Assembly: GCA_934277945.1 (NCBI GenBank)
Contig: CAKQWA010000005.1
Span: 1-64,000 of the forward strand
Length of the DNA: 64,000 nucleotides
From: an uncultured Alphaproteobacteria bacterium
Lineage (GTDB): Bacteria > Pseudomonadota > Alphaproteobacteria > CAAGCB01 > CAG-977
Reading direction: 5' to 3'
The stretch's first letter is position 1; every line of letters begins with the position of its first letter. The position numbers and the translations under genes were made by a program. The notes below the pieces were generated by a model that saw only the letters and a program-made list of their open reading frames with translations, made no database searches and was not told the DNA's origin. Positions 34,837 to 42,986 of the stretch are shown in pieces.

Positions 34837-35453
34837 AATTCACCTTCCTTTGCCGCTATCCAGTTTCCGTCCGCCATTGTCGTCGCCGGACGTTCCAGCG
34901 CGTTGGAGTGAAGCGCGTCCGCCATAATTTCACGCAAGCGGCGGCGCACCATATCTTCCAAACTGGCGGAATCGGTCAGCCGCTTGCACAAAGCCAGCGC
35001 CATTTCACACGCCAAAGCCTCGATAAACAGCGGATCGTATGTTTTGACGTCGCGGTTTCTGTACGCGTAGACCAGTTTCAGCGGCGCGGAAAAATTCGTG
35101 TAAAGTCGCGTGCCTCGCACGACCCACGGATTAACGTAGCCGTATTGCCCGCTTGTGCCGCTGTACGCGATGTAATCGTCGCCGACGCGGATAACGCGCA
35201 AACAGTCAGCCGGTAGAGCGAACTCGTTTTTGAGCCGCGCCGTTTCGTCAACGCCCGTCAGCGCGACCGTCGCTTCTTTTTGACAGCAGAGCCAATTTTT
35301 TGAACGGATAAGGCAATCGCGCACCAAATCGAACGTGCTGCTCATTTCTTTTGCGGCGTTGCTTCCGTCGTCCAGCGACACAATGCGTTTGTCGCCCAGA
35401 ATTTGCAGGGCGCGGTTCACGATTTCGACGTCGCTTTGCAGGGTGTACGGCAT
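34818..35453 (-). CDS. Tail tubular protein A (adaptor)
   Basis: 211 residues, starting MPYTLQSDVEIVNRALQILG, with FDLVRDCLIRSKNWLCCQ and ALPADCLRVIRVGDD, the pattern of T7 gp11-like adaptors that join the portal to the nozzle. Length is close to T7 gp11 (196). Immediately upstream of tail tube B as expected. Confidence 0.85.
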   Translation of the reverse strand: MPYTLQSDVEIVNRALQILGDKRIVSLDDGSNAAKEMSSTFDLVRDCLIRSKNWLCCQKEATVALTGVDETARLKNEFALPADCLRVIRVGDDYIAYSGTSGQYGYVNPWVVRGTRLYTNFSAPLKLVYAYRNRDVKTYDPLFIEALACEMALALCKRLTDSASLEDMVRRRLREIMADALHSNALERPATTMADGNWIAAKEGELWTDVV

Positions 35454-35479
35454 TTTGTTTCGTCCTTGTTTTGTAAATG

Positions 35480-35506
35480 AAACAGGCGGGAAAATCCCGC
35501 CTGTCC
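35480..35506 (-). terminator. Intercistronic hairpin before tail tube A
   Basis: ACAGGCGGGA (35482-35491) pairs perfectly with TCCCGCCTGT (35495-35504), loop of three bases; on the minus strand it is followed by TTCATTT. One of several similar GC-rich stems at late gene borders. Confidence 0.65.
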
Positions 35507-35507
35507 G

Positions 35508-35906
35508 TCAGTTTTTCGCCGCTTCAATCGCCGCGGTCAGCGTTTCTTTTTTCATGTTGGCAAAGCCTTTGATTTTCAAAAGCCGCGCCTGTTCGCGCAA
35601 CATGGCGATTTCGCTGTCTTCAACCACCGCTTTTTCTTCGGCGTCTTCCGCCGCGTCTTCTTGTGCCGCCTGTTCGGACTGTGCTGTTTCCGGCGGCTTG
35701 GCTTCTTCAATCGTGATTGCCTCTTCAACGGGATCGGGTTCGTCCTTCGCGGGCAGCGTGCCGCAGTTGCGGCGCAAATCCGTGTCGCATTCAAAACACG
35801 GATTTTCCCGCGCTTGTTCGTAGCCGACCTCTTCGCCGGCGCGGACAAACACGATTTGCCCGCCGACAAACAGCGTCGTGTTTGTTTTTGCTTTGAATAC
35901 TGCCAT
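35508..35906 (-). CDS. Phage head-region protein with C-terminal HeH/SAP-like helix pair
   Basis: 132 residues. N-terminal strand segment (KTNTTLFVGGQIVFVRAGEE), a CxxD...RRNC motif, an acidic Pro/Ala/Glu linker of about 45 residues, and a C-terminal helix-extended-helix (LKIKGFANMKKETLTAAIEA), a small nucleic-acid-binding fold. It lies between the decoration-like gene and tail tube A. Could help with head completion; function unknown. Confidence 0.55.
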   Translation of the reverse strand: MAVFKAKTNTTLFVGGQIVFVRAGEEVGYEQARENPCFECDTDLRRNCGTLPAKDEPDPVEEAITIEEAKPPETAQSEQAAQEDAAEDAEEKAVVEDSEIAMLREQARLLKIKGFANMKKETLTAAIEAAKN

Positions 35907-35915
35907 GTCAGCCTC

Positions 35916-36338
35916 TCACAGTTCGGGAACAACCAAAAACTTGCCCGCGTTTGCCGCCGCAGTCATGTCGGTCGTCGGCGTTACTTTCGCAAACGGTTTG
36001 ACATCGCGGGGAAACGCCAGTTCAACAATGACGGCGCCCTCGGCAAACGATTCCGCCGCCGAACTGCCCGCCGTGTAACTGTTGGACACGCAGGATTCGA
36101 AAGTGCCGTCGACCGTGTCGGAAACCGTTGCGGTCAGCGTCACCTTTTTACCCGCTTCCAGCGTAAAGCCGCCTTTGCCGGCGACCATCTGGGAAACAAC
36201 GCGCCCGTCGCAGCCGCCGACCTTGACAACCTTGACGGCGTTTTCGGCTGAACCGGACGAACCGAAGCCACCTTCTTCAACGAAGTTTTCACCTTCAACG
36301 CCCTTTTTGACCAAGAAAGAGGAATTTGTTTTCGTCAT
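35916..36338 (-). CDS. Putative head decoration/structural protein
   Basis: 140 residues, beta-rich and glycine-rich (VKVGGCDGRVVSQMVAGKGG; LEAGKKVTLTATVSDTVDG), directly after the capsid gene. The ATG at 36338 has GGAG eight bases upstream; a GTG at 36347 would overlap that site and is less likely. Size and location suit a decoration protein; no family recognised. Confidence 0.5.
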   Translation of the reverse strand: MTKTNSSFLVKKGVEGENFVEEGGFGSSGSAENAVKVVKVGGCDGRVVSQMVAGKGGFTLEAGKKVTLTATVSDTVDGTFESCVSNSYTAGSSAAESFAEGAVIVELAFPRDVKPFAKVTPTTDMTAAANAGKFLVVPEL

Positions 36339-36366
36339 GTTTTTCACTCCTGTTTGTTTTAAAATG

Positions 36367-36395
36367 AAAAGCGGCGGGATTTGCCCGCCGCCGTT
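36367..36395 (-). terminator. Hairpin after major capsid gene
   Basis: GCGGCGGG (36371-36378) pairs with CCCGCCGC (36384-36391); on the minus strand the stem is followed by TTTTCATTTT. Location right after the capsid gene parallels the partial terminator after T7 gene 10, which lowers expression of downstream genes. Confidence 0.7.
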
Positions 36396-36397
36396 TG

Positions 36398-37393
36398 TCA
36401 GAAACCGCTGACGACGGCTTCCGTGCCGCCCGCCATCTGCTTCGTCGAGATGATGGGAATGTTCTCAATGCGGTCGAAACCGGTAATCAGGTTGCGGTCG
36501 CCTGTTCCCAGCTGAACTTTATCCCATTTTTCGCCAAAGATTTTGGCTTTCAGAACGGGGTGCATGACAATCTGGGTGTCGCTCGCGTCGGCGTCGACGA
36601 TTGCCAGCAGTTCCAGAATGTCGGACAGCTTCACCATTGCGCCGGTCGTTGACGGGTCGATGTTGAAAATCGCGCCGACCTGATCGGGACGCGCCACCTG
36701 ATAGCCGATAATGCCGTCCCACGTCGCCGCGTAGCCGATACGACCGTTCTTTTCGGGGTCGCTGGATACCAGTTTGTGCCGCTGACCGCCGTTTTCCCAT
36801 TCCATATATAGCACTTCGTCGTTGTTTTTGCCCGAAGGACTGACTAGTCCGCAGTTTTCTTCCTTGTTCTGTTTCACGATCAGAATGGAATAATTCTGCC
36901 CGCTTGTCGTTCCGCCGGCGTTGCGGCACGTCTTTTCAACGCCTGTCTTGCCGGCGCTGTACGCGATGGCGCGCTGCTGCAAAACGTTGTAGATCAAATG
37001 ACGTTCCAGCGATTCGCCCGCCGCTGCCAGAACGGTCGGCGTGATTTTAGAAAACCATTCTTCCGTCGCTTTTTTCGCGTCGTTCGTTTTGCCCGCCGCG
37101 TAATCCAGCGCGATGTCTTCGGTCAGCGACATTTCGCCGCCCAGTTTGCCCAGACGTTCCGTTTTCAGCTCGAAATGCCCGTCCATCTGCGCGTACAAAC
37201 CGTTGTCGGCGCGGAAATCCGCTCCTTTAAATCCGGTCAGCTGGATATAATTGTTCTTTTTGCCGTGCGTGGACGTGATGAACGGCACGGTATCCAAGAA
37301 CGGCGCTTTTTTAATCAGATTGTTGATCAGCAAGCCCTGCGTTTTTTCATAGCCCAACGCTTCCTGCTGCAACGTGTTTTTAAACCAACTCAT
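36398..37393 (-). CDS. Major capsid protein
   Basis: 331 residues; MSWFKNTLQQEALGYEKTQG, then LIKKAPFLDTVPF, EMSLTEDIALDYAAG and a C-terminal ENIPIISTKQMAGG. The pattern is that of podovirus/HK97-fold capsids. It follows the scaffold gene, is bracketed by two hairpins, and has GAGG before ATG 37393, all consistent with the most highly expressed late gene. Confidence 0.8.
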   Translation of the reverse strand: MSWFKNTLQQEALGYEKTQGLLINNLIKKAPFLDTVPFITSTHGKKNNYIQLTGFKGADFRADNGLYAQMDGHFELKTERLGKLGGEMSLTEDIALDYAAGKTNDAKKATEEWFSKITPTVLAAAGESLERHLIYNVLQQRAIAYSAGKTGVEKTCRNAGGTTSGQNYSILIVKQNKEENCGLVSPSGKNNDEVLYMEWENGGQRHKLVSSDPEKNGRIGYAATWDGIIGYQVARPDQVGAIFNIDPSTTGAMVKLSDILELLAIVDADASDTQIVMHPVLKAKIFGEKWDKVQLGTGDRNLITGFDRIENIPIISTKQMAGGTEAVVSGF

Positions 37394-37407
37394 TTTGTCA
37401 CCTCATG

Positions 37408-37430
37408 AAAAAGGGGCTTTCGCCCCGTTA
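37408..37430 (-). terminator. Hairpin between scaffold and capsid genes
   Basis: GGGGC-(tttc)-GCCCC at 37413-37426, followed on the minus strand by TTTTTCATG. A compact stem with a U run just before the capsid ribosome binding site; may trim or stabilise capsid mRNA. Confidence 0.6.
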
Positions 37431-37442
37431 AAACAATTTCCG

Positions 37443-38147
37443 TCAACTCCGGCTTTGAATGTAACCCAGAATCGTCGGTTCGCCCGAACCGCCGCTGTTA
37501 GAGCCGATTCCCGGTGTTCCGGCGGTTCTTCCCGCGGTCATGAACAGCGATAAAGCCGCCTGCGTGCCGATGACGGACGCGACTTGTTCGACGGCGGTTT
37601 CGTTCAGTTTGCACAATTCGCACCCGCGCCGGATAAGTTCCTCGTTTTTGCTTCTGTCTCCGCCCCATTTTTCCGCAAACGCTTCGCGTTCGGTTTTGAA
37701 CGTCTCGGCTTCCTTTGCGTCTTCGGCGGCGACGGCTTTTGTGACGGTATCGACAAACAGTTTTGCCTGATACGGCGATGCTTTAAAAGCCTTTGCCGTT
37801 TCAATCAAACTTTTCGTCTGTTCGTCTTCCGCCTTGATTCCGTAATCCTGCGGTACGAATTTGTCGTGAAAAGCCGCCCATGCTTCGGGATTGTTGTCCT
37901 TCGGCGGATTGACGCTTGCGCCCAGCCTTTTTTCAAGTTCGCTGTACATATCAATCAGTTTGCCCGCGTCTTTCAATCCTTTGTCACGGATAACTTTTCT
38001 TTGCGCTTCGGAATAACTCGACAGGCTCGCACCGCCGAATGTTTCTTCCGCATTGTCGCCTTTACTGTCCGTTGTGCCTTCCGGCGCGGTCGTTTGGGCG
38101 TTCACGTTGTCCGAAGTGTTTTCGGGCGTGGAATTTTCTTCATTCAT
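37443..38147 (-). CDS. Capsid scaffolding protein
   Basis: 234 residues. Acidic, Thr/Asn-rich N-terminus, then helical segments (LKDAGKLIDMYSELEKRLG; KFVPQDYGIKAEDEQ; AAEDAKEAETFKTEREAF) and a glycine-rich tail, the composition and place of a T7 gp9-type scaffold. The ATG at 38147 has GGAG eight bases upstream and overlaps the previous gene's end by eight bases. Expected to guide procapsid assembly and leave before DNA packaging. Confidence 0.75.
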   Translation of the reverse strand: MNEENSTPENTSDNVNAQTTAPEGTTDSKGDNAEETFGGASLSSYSEAQRKVIRDKGLKDAGKLIDMYSELEKRLGASVNPPKDNNPEAWAAFHDKFVPQDYGIKAEDEQTKSLIETAKAFKASPYQAKLFVDTVTKAVAAEDAKEAETFKTEREAFAEKWGGDRSKNEELIRRGCELCKLNETAVEQVASVIGTQAALSLFMTAGRTAGTPGIGSNSGGSGEPTILGYIQSRS

Positions 38148-38406
38148 CGTTATTCTCCTTGATGTCTCGTTTTTTTGCGATGTAGGACGGGTTTTCAAAT
38201 GCAAATTCCCGTATTCTCGCGGCGACTTGCTGACGACCGACCAAAACCGACTGTTTCAGCGGGTCGATTGCGCCGCTGATGTTCAGCGTGTTGCGGGTCA
38301 AAGTGCAAAAGGCTTCAATGTCTCTCAAAACGACGCGTCCGGACGGCGTTTTGAACACTTCCGCGTATGCGGCGCACAAATCGGCAATTTCGTCTTGCTG
38401 CGTCAT
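38140..38406 (-). CDS. Bbp19-like phage protein
   Basis: 88 residues: AYAEVFKTPSGRVVLRDIEAF, then a C-terminal RQQVAARIREFAFENP. This matches the pattern of Bbp19 proteins encoded between portal and scaffold in Bordetella phage BPP-1 relatives. Function not known to me. Its start overlaps the connector stop by one base. Confidence 0.65.
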   Translation of the reverse strand: MTQQDEIADLCAAYAEVFKTPSGRVVLRDIEAFCTLTRNTLNISGAIDPLKQSVLVGRQQVAARIREFAFENPSYIAKKRDIKENNDE

Positions 38407-40103
38407 TAAAACCGTCCCTGCATCAATCTGTCGCTGGACGTCAGCGCGTCGTCGCCGACACCGGCTTGATAGCCGCTTTGCGCCCGCGCTTGTTCCAGTG
38501 CCGCTTCCTGTTCTTCTTCAAGGGCTGTTTTGAACTCTTCGTCCGTGCGGATAAAATCTTGACTGACGCCGTTTGCCGTCGCCACCTGTTGAATTGCGTC
38601 ACGCCATTTGATGACGTTTTTTGCTTGCGGATAAAAAGCGGCAATCGTGTTGACGGCTTGCGCAGTTTCCATAATTCCCGCAGCTTTTTGTCGTTCCAAA
38701 GCCTTTTTAGCCCCGCCTTCGTACTGAATGGAAAAAAACAAGTCTCCGCGTTCAATCAATTCGGCGATTTCGTCGGGAATTGTTTCGGGGAATTTTCCTT
38801 GCCGGTACAAAATATCCAGTTCCCTTTCAACCATCGGATACAGCAGCTCATCTTCCATCGGGCAGGAATAAATCGACATCAGCATATTGCGTTCCGTTGA
38901 TAACTGTTCGACTTCCGTCGCCGTCATGTCGTTTTTTTGGTAGTACATCATAAAAACGGGCTTCAAATAGTATTCTTCGATTTCCGCCTGTATCTTGTCT
39001 TCCAATTCAAAGCCGACGTTGATGTTGCCGACGACGTCCAAAGCTTGAATAGCCGCTTTGCCGTCGGACGTAACGCCGCCGCTGATAATCGCGCCTGCGC
39101 GGGGCATTGAGCTGTCCAAATCCCCGTCGTCCATTGCCAGCAAGGGCGGGTCGCTCGCTTTTTCCGCGCCGCTGATGCCGCTTTTGCGCATACGGTTCAA
39201 CAAATTCAAATCCGTCAAGGCGTCAATCGTCGGCGATGTCGTGTCGTCGCTGTCTTCCTGTTCCTGATAACGCGGACAAACATACGGACAGGACGACAAA
39301 CCGTTTTGCAAAATGATTTTAAACGGGTCGGTTCCTTCCGCGTCTCTGATGACGTACATCTGCCAAAAACGGTATTTCAGCGCGACGCGTCCGTCCGCCG
39401 TGACAACGGAACAGGCGCGGCTTTCGTCTTCGGACAACTTGAAAACAACGTGGGTCAGTTCAACGGCAACGGCGGGATTCCTCTTTCCGTTTTCGCATAC
39501 GGCTTTGGGCAGAACGTCCGACGGCACGCCGTTTGAACGCAGAAAGTCCGCCAATTCGTCAAACGGCATTTTGATTATCCGCCACGCCTTGGAAACGCGG
39601 CGGCGGCGGTCAAGGCGATACAGAAACGATTTCGGAGAAACGGCTTCGTATCGCAATCCGTGCCCGATGTAATCGTCCACCATCACCGGACCAAGACCGA
39701 CAATTCCGAAATTCTTGTAAATGCGGAACATAGCCTTGTTGAAACCCGCGTCCATTTTATACCGTTCCTCGAACAGCGTCGCCGTCAATTTATCGTAAAA
39801 CAGGCGGACTTCGGGCTTTTTGTTCATCTCTTCCGTCGGCGCGCCCAGCGTGTGCCATTTCTGCGTCTGCGGCGTGATTGTCCAGTGCAGCGCGGAAACG
39901 AATTTTGGTAAACAACGTTTTGCCGCTGTTGAATACAACTTCGCTTTTACGAGTTCTTTCGGGTTGTAGTCCTTTGTGATAAAAGCGTTTGCGGGGTCTG
40001 CGAACTCGTAGGCTTTCTGCCAAACGTCCTTTAAAGCCGTCCTTTGCGCGCTCAACGTTCCGAACTCGCGCATTAACGCTTTCAGTTTGTCATCTCCGAT
40101 CAT
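38406..40103 (-). CDS. Head-to-tail connector (portal) protein
   Basis: 565 residues of the podovirus head-tail connecting family: N-terminal YEFADPANAFITK and LYSTAAKRCLPKFVSALHW, with FGIVGLGPVMVDDYIGHG, then a long helical C-terminus (QDFIRTDEEFKTALEEEQEA). Forms the dodecameric ring through which DNA is packaged and ejected. It sits between the small gene after terL and the Bbp19-like/scaffold genes. Confidence 0.88.
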   Translation of the reverse strand: MIGDDKLKALMREFGTLSAQRTALKDVWQKAYEFADPANAFITKDYNPKELVKAKLYSTAAKRCLPKFVSALHWTITPQTQKWHTLGAPTEEMNKKPEVRLFYDKLTATLFEERYKMDAGFNKAMFRIYKNFGIVGLGPVMVDDYIGHGLRYEAVSPKSFLYRLDRRRRVSKAWRIIKMPFDELADFLRSNGVPSDVLPKAVCENGKRNPAVAVELTHVVFKLSEDESRACSVVTADGRVALKYRFWQMYVIRDAEGTDPFKIILQNGLSSCPYVCPRYQEQEDSDDTTSPTIDALTDLNLLNRMRKSGISGAEKASDPPLLAMDDGDLDSSMPRAGAIISGGVTSDGKAAIQALDVVGNINVGFELEDKIQAEIEEYYLKPVFMMYYQKNDMTATEVEQLSTERNMLMSIYSCPMEDELLYPMVERELDILYRQGKFPETIPDEIAELIERGDLFFSIQYEGGAKKALERQKAAGIMETAQAVNTIAAFYPQAKNVIKWRDAIQQVATANGVSQDFIRTDEEFKTALEEEQEAALEQARAQSGYQAGVGDDALTSSDRLMQGRF

Positions 40104-40106
40104 GCG

Positions 40107-40508
40107 TCAAGCCCCCATTTTCCCGCCGTTCCCCAGCGTGTTCGTTCTGTCTTCCCCGTCCGCCGCCGCGAATGTGGACGCTTTGGAACGCCGCTTCTTG
40201 CGCAGCGCCAAATTCGCCGCATACGCTTCCAGTCCTGCAATTTGGTCGGAAACGGACGGCGGGGCGGGTTCTTTTTCCGGCGCGGATGCCGTAGTTACGC
40301 GGGCGGCGCCGTCTCTCATCATTTCCACCGTTCCCGTCAACGGATTTTTGCCGCGAACGGCATCTGTCGCCGCTTTTGTCGCCAATACTCCCGTTGACAA
40401 TTCCGCCGCGCCTTTAATGACGTTGTACGCTTTATTGCCCAAAACTTTTTTTGTACCACTTGATACCGCTTTTTCGACCTTTTTGAATGTTTTCTTTATC
40501 CTGCCCAT
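40107..40508 (-). CDS. Small basic phage protein of unknown function
   Basis: 133 residues; very basic N-terminus (MGRIKKTFKKVEKAVSSGTK), Ala/Thr-rich middle with a weak hydrophobic helix (ELSTGVLATKAATDAV), and a C-terminal KKRRSK segment followed by a Gly-rich end. It lies between terL and the connector, where many podoviruses encode small head-assembly or gp7-like proteins. No family recognised. Confidence 0.5.
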   Translation of the reverse strand: MGRIKKTFKKVEKAVSSGTKKVLGNKAYNVIKGAAELSTGVLATKAATDAVRGKNPLTGTVEMMRDGAARVTTASAPEKEPAPPSVSDQIAGLEAYAANLALRKKRRSKASTFAAADGEDRTNTLGNGGKMGA

Positions 40509-40511
40509 TTT

Positions 40512-41993
40512 TTAATCCTCGTTGTAAAACCGTGTTGTCGGCGCTTTTCTTTTCGGGAAATGACACCGTTCGTCTATGCATCGCGCCATGCAGTCCAGCA
40601 TATCGTCGTGCGCCGTCGCGGGATATTGCTTGAACTCTTCGTTGACGAACTGCCTTATCAAATCCGCCCGTTTGCCGTCGCTCAACGTCTTGTAAAGCGT
40701 TTTTGGCAATATCAGGCGGTGTTCTTCAAAGGGGCTTTGAAGTTTTTGAATACGGTTTTTCTTCGGCTCGCTTCCGCCGACTTCGGTAATCCGAAAACGG
40801 TAGGCAAGCCGCTCTTGTTCCAGTTTGATATGCTCGACGTCCGCTTGAAGCCCGTAGCGTTCATAGAATACGTTTTGCGGGGCGTATTGCTGCACAAAAT
40901 CAAACAGTCTGCGTGTTCGTTCGGCAAGGCTCAAACGGTCGCGAACGCCGTCCAACACATAAATGCACCCGTCGCGGCAAAATCCGATGACCCAGATAAC
41001 CGTGTAATCGCTTTTTTTGCCTTTCGATCCGGCGGGGTCTACAAAAATGTAGCGGTTCATCTGCCGCCAATCCGTCTCATCATAGAACGACAGCCAGTCC
41101 GTCGTGAACATCTGCCCGCTTTGCACGGACGGATCAAGCATCATCTGCGTTGAAAACACGTCGCGTCCCAAGTCTCTGTATATGTCTTGAAGCCGCTGCG
41201 CCGTCATCATCACGCCGGTTGAAAAATCCCCGATAACTTTCATTGCGCGGTGTATGCGCGGAACGACCAGCCCGTCGCCGATTAAACGCGTGTAAGGGTC
41301 GTTTGCCGCGTAAAACGTCCCCGCCATGCTTTTCAACGTTCTTTCATTGCCCAAGTTCAAACTCATGCGGTAGCCGTAATCGCATTTTTCAATCTGTTCC
41401 GGCGTGTTCACGCTTTCCAGCGTCACAAGGTCGTCGTATTTTAAGCGGTCGAAATGCTTTGACGTCGGCTGTCCGTCTACCACGCCCCACGCTTCAATCG
41501 ACGCTTCTTTCGGATTTCCCTTTCGCTTGACGACAATGCCTTCGTCCTTGCTCCACAGGCGGCTTTCGCGTTCGGGGTCGTCAAAAAATGCTTCGGGAAA
41601 CAGTCCGCACAGTTTTTTGTTCGTTTCAAGTTCCGTTTTTATCTGCCGAAGAAACGAACGGGCGATTGTCTTTGTGTGAGAAAAAATGCAAACCGTCAAT
41701 TCGGGATTGCGCGCCAATTCCTGCAACGTGTAAGCAAACGTGATAATGGTTGACTTATAGTGAAAACGCGCCCACAAATCCAAATATCCGTATGGATTTT
41801 GCTCGTACTCCCGACATCTGTCCAAAACAAACTGCCTGTTTGCGTCCTTTCTGTTTAGCACATACACGAGAAAAAAGAACAAATCGGTCGCCGCCAAATC
41901 GCGGATCGCGTCATACTGTTTCGTCTTGTTTGAAATCTCCTTCAAAAAGACCAACAGTTGCTGATATTCGGCTATCGTCCTTAATCCCGACAT
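40512..41993 (-). CDS. terL: Terminase large subunit
   Basis: 493-residue packaging motor. ATPase part: WARFHYKSTIITFAY is an unusual Walker A (K-S-T kept), with Walker B in DRLKYDDLVT. Nuclease part: YIFVDPAGSKGKKSDYTV (metal Asp) and TAHDDMLDC near the C-terminus. T7-like order follows (small gene, connector, scaffold, capsid). Overlaps terS by 83 bases. Confidence 0.92.
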   Translation of the reverse strand: MSGLRTIAEYQQLLVFLKEISNKTKQYDAIRDLAATDLFFFLVYVLNRKDANRQFVLDRCREYEQNPYGYLDLWARFHYKSTIITFAYTLQELARNPELTVCIFSHTKTIARSFLRQIKTELETNKKLCGLFPEAFFDDPERESRLWSKDEGIVVKRKGNPKEASIEAWGVVDGQPTSKHFDRLKYDDLVTLESVNTPEQIEKCDYGYRMSLNLGNERTLKSMAGTFYAANDPYTRLIGDGLVVPRIHRAMKVIGDFSTGVMMTAQRLQDIYRDLGRDVFSTQMMLDPSVQSGQMFTTDWLSFYDETDWRQMNRYIFVDPAGSKGKKSDYTVIWVIGFCRDGCIYVLDGVRDRLSLAERTRRLFDFVQQYAPQNVFYERYGLQADVEHIKLEQERLAYRFRITEVGGSEPKKNRIQKLQSPFEEHRLILPKTLYKTLSDGKRADLIRQFVNEEFKQYPATAHDDMLDCMARCIDERCHFPKRKAPTTRFYNED

Positions 41994-42369
41994 TGACCTG
42001 TTCCCCGTAATGTTTCGGGTTCATCTTACCCAAAAGCCACTTGCGATTGTCGCATTTCAAACGCGAACGGGCGACGGCGGCGGCATTGCTTTTCCCGTCG
42101 GGCAGAACATCGTTGAAATCGTTGTCGCCCTCTTCGATAATCTGGTCTTCAAGCACCAATGCCCGAATTTTTTGCGCTTCTTCGTATTCGTCCCGATATT
42201 CTTTGCGTATCCATTTGATAACGGTCGGCGGGTTCAAATCTTCGGCGCGGCACGCGGCGCAAAACGACTGTCCGTTTTCCATCGCGTTTAAAATTCTGTC
42301 TTTCAGTTCAACCGTTCGCCAATCCGTCTTTCTCGCGCGCGCCCGCGTAGTCTTTCCGTCTTTCCCCAT
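41911..42369 (-). CDS. terS: Terminase small subunit
   Basis: 152 residues: basic N-terminal arm, a helix-turn-helix (ILNAMENGQSFCAACRAEDL, then NPPTVIKWIRK) as in DNA-recognising terminase small subunits, a helical oligomerisation region, and a C-terminal MNPKHYGEQVNV typical of this family. It is the first gene of the late operon, behind a terminator hairpin, and overlaps terL. Confidence 0.82.
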   Translation of the reverse strand: MGKDGKTTRARARKTDWRTVELKDRILNAMENGQSFCAACRAEDLNPPTVIKWIRKEYRDEYEEAQKIRALVLEDQIIEEGDNDFNDVLPDGKSNAAAVARSRLKCDNRKWLLGKMNPKHYGEQVNVGIKDDSRISATVGLFEGDFKQDETV

Positions 42370-42383
42370 AGTGTCGTTCCCGT

Positions 42384-42415
42384 AAAAGAAAAGGCGGTCT
42401 TTTTATCGACCGCCC
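42384..42415 (-). terminator. Strong terminator ahead of terS (late leader terminator)
   Basis: On the minus strand GGCGGTC (reading 42414-42408) loops through GATAAAAA-type sequence and pairs with GACCGCC (42399-42393), followed by TTTTCTTTT. It stands between the regulator gene and terS, so late expression must read through it, as with lambda tR'. Confidence 0.78.
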
Positions 42416-42467
42416 GTCACCAAATTCAAAGGATACGATGTCATTTGCCGCTGCACACACAAAACAC

Positions 42468-42473
42468 ATCATA
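42468..42473 (-). promoter_or_regulatory. Candidate late promoter -10 element
   Basis: TATGAT on the minus strand, with no good -35 at 16-17 bases (GATTTT/CGATTT), upstream of the leader terminator and terS and downstream of a decamer array. A weak -35 with a repeat array above it is what an activator-dependent late promoter would look like. Inference only. Confidence 0.4.
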
Positions 42474-42503
42474 CAAAAAATATACCTCTAAAATCGGAAA
42501 AAT

Positions 42504-42568
42504 GCACAATGCTATTTTGCACAATTAAGCACTTTTTTGCACAAATAAGCACAATTAAGCACAATTTA
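42504..42568 (-). repeat. 10-base-periodic GCACAATTAA array
   Basis: Five tandem decamers begin at 42519 (GCACAATTAA, GCACTTTTTT, GCACAAATAA, GCACAATTAA, GCACAATTTA), plus an extra GCACAAT at 42504. The GCAC core recurs every 10 bases, one helical turn. It straddles the stop codon of the Q-like gene and lies upstream of the candidate late promoter. Likely a cooperative regulator-binding site. Confidence 0.75.
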
Positions 42569-42986
42569 AGCGGCAAACGTATTCAAAAATCGCTTTCATC
42601 GCCGTGTTCCATCTGTTTTTTGCCGTGTTTCTGTGAATGTGAAATTCCGCCGCAACGCTCTTCCACGACCGGACGCCCGACCAATACCCCGCCGTTCCGG
42701 CGGGCGCACCGCAACGAAAACAGATCAGCGTCTTGTCCTCGATGTCAACGGGCATATCGTGCCACCATTCCACACCCACTTCTTCCGCCAAAGCGATGTC
42801 GCGCCCTATAAAGCGTTCGCATTCCTGTGTATCGTCTTCGTCCGTTTTGATAAAACGCCCCAGATAACAGGCGTAATCCTTCGGCGCGTCAAACGGCAGA
42901 CGGCGATAAACACGGAAGGAATGATAGACGCGCTCTTCCACGTCCTCAATCTTGCAGATGTCCTTTGTGTCCTTGACCTCTCTCAT
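42555..42986 (-). CDS. Putative late-gene regulator with HTH (Q-like / DUF6362-like)
   Basis: 143 residues. A Cys pair CFRCGAPAG in the middle could bind zinc. The C-terminus is a helix-turn-helix: RSWKSVAAEFHIHRNTAKNR continuing WNTAMKAIF, similar to DUF6362-type and Q/antitermination-type phage regulators. It is the last gene of the left early operon, next to the late leader, the position of Q in lambdoid phages. The ATG at 42986 follows GGGGGA and overlaps the previous stop (ATGA). Function inferred. Confidence 0.6.
   Translation of the reverse strand: MREVKDTKDICKIEDVEERVYHSFRVYRRLPFDAPKDYACYLGRFIKTDEDDTQECERFIGRDIALAEEVGVEWWHDMPVDIEDKTLICFRCGAPAGTAGYWSGVRSWKSVAAEFHIHRNTAKNRWNTAMKAIFEYVCRLNCA

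Noticed and set aside
42504..42568. Second replication origin in the GCAC decamers
   Set aside because: Position between the Q-like gene and the late leader fits transcription control better; no initiator gene or long AT tract adjoins it. Not excluded.
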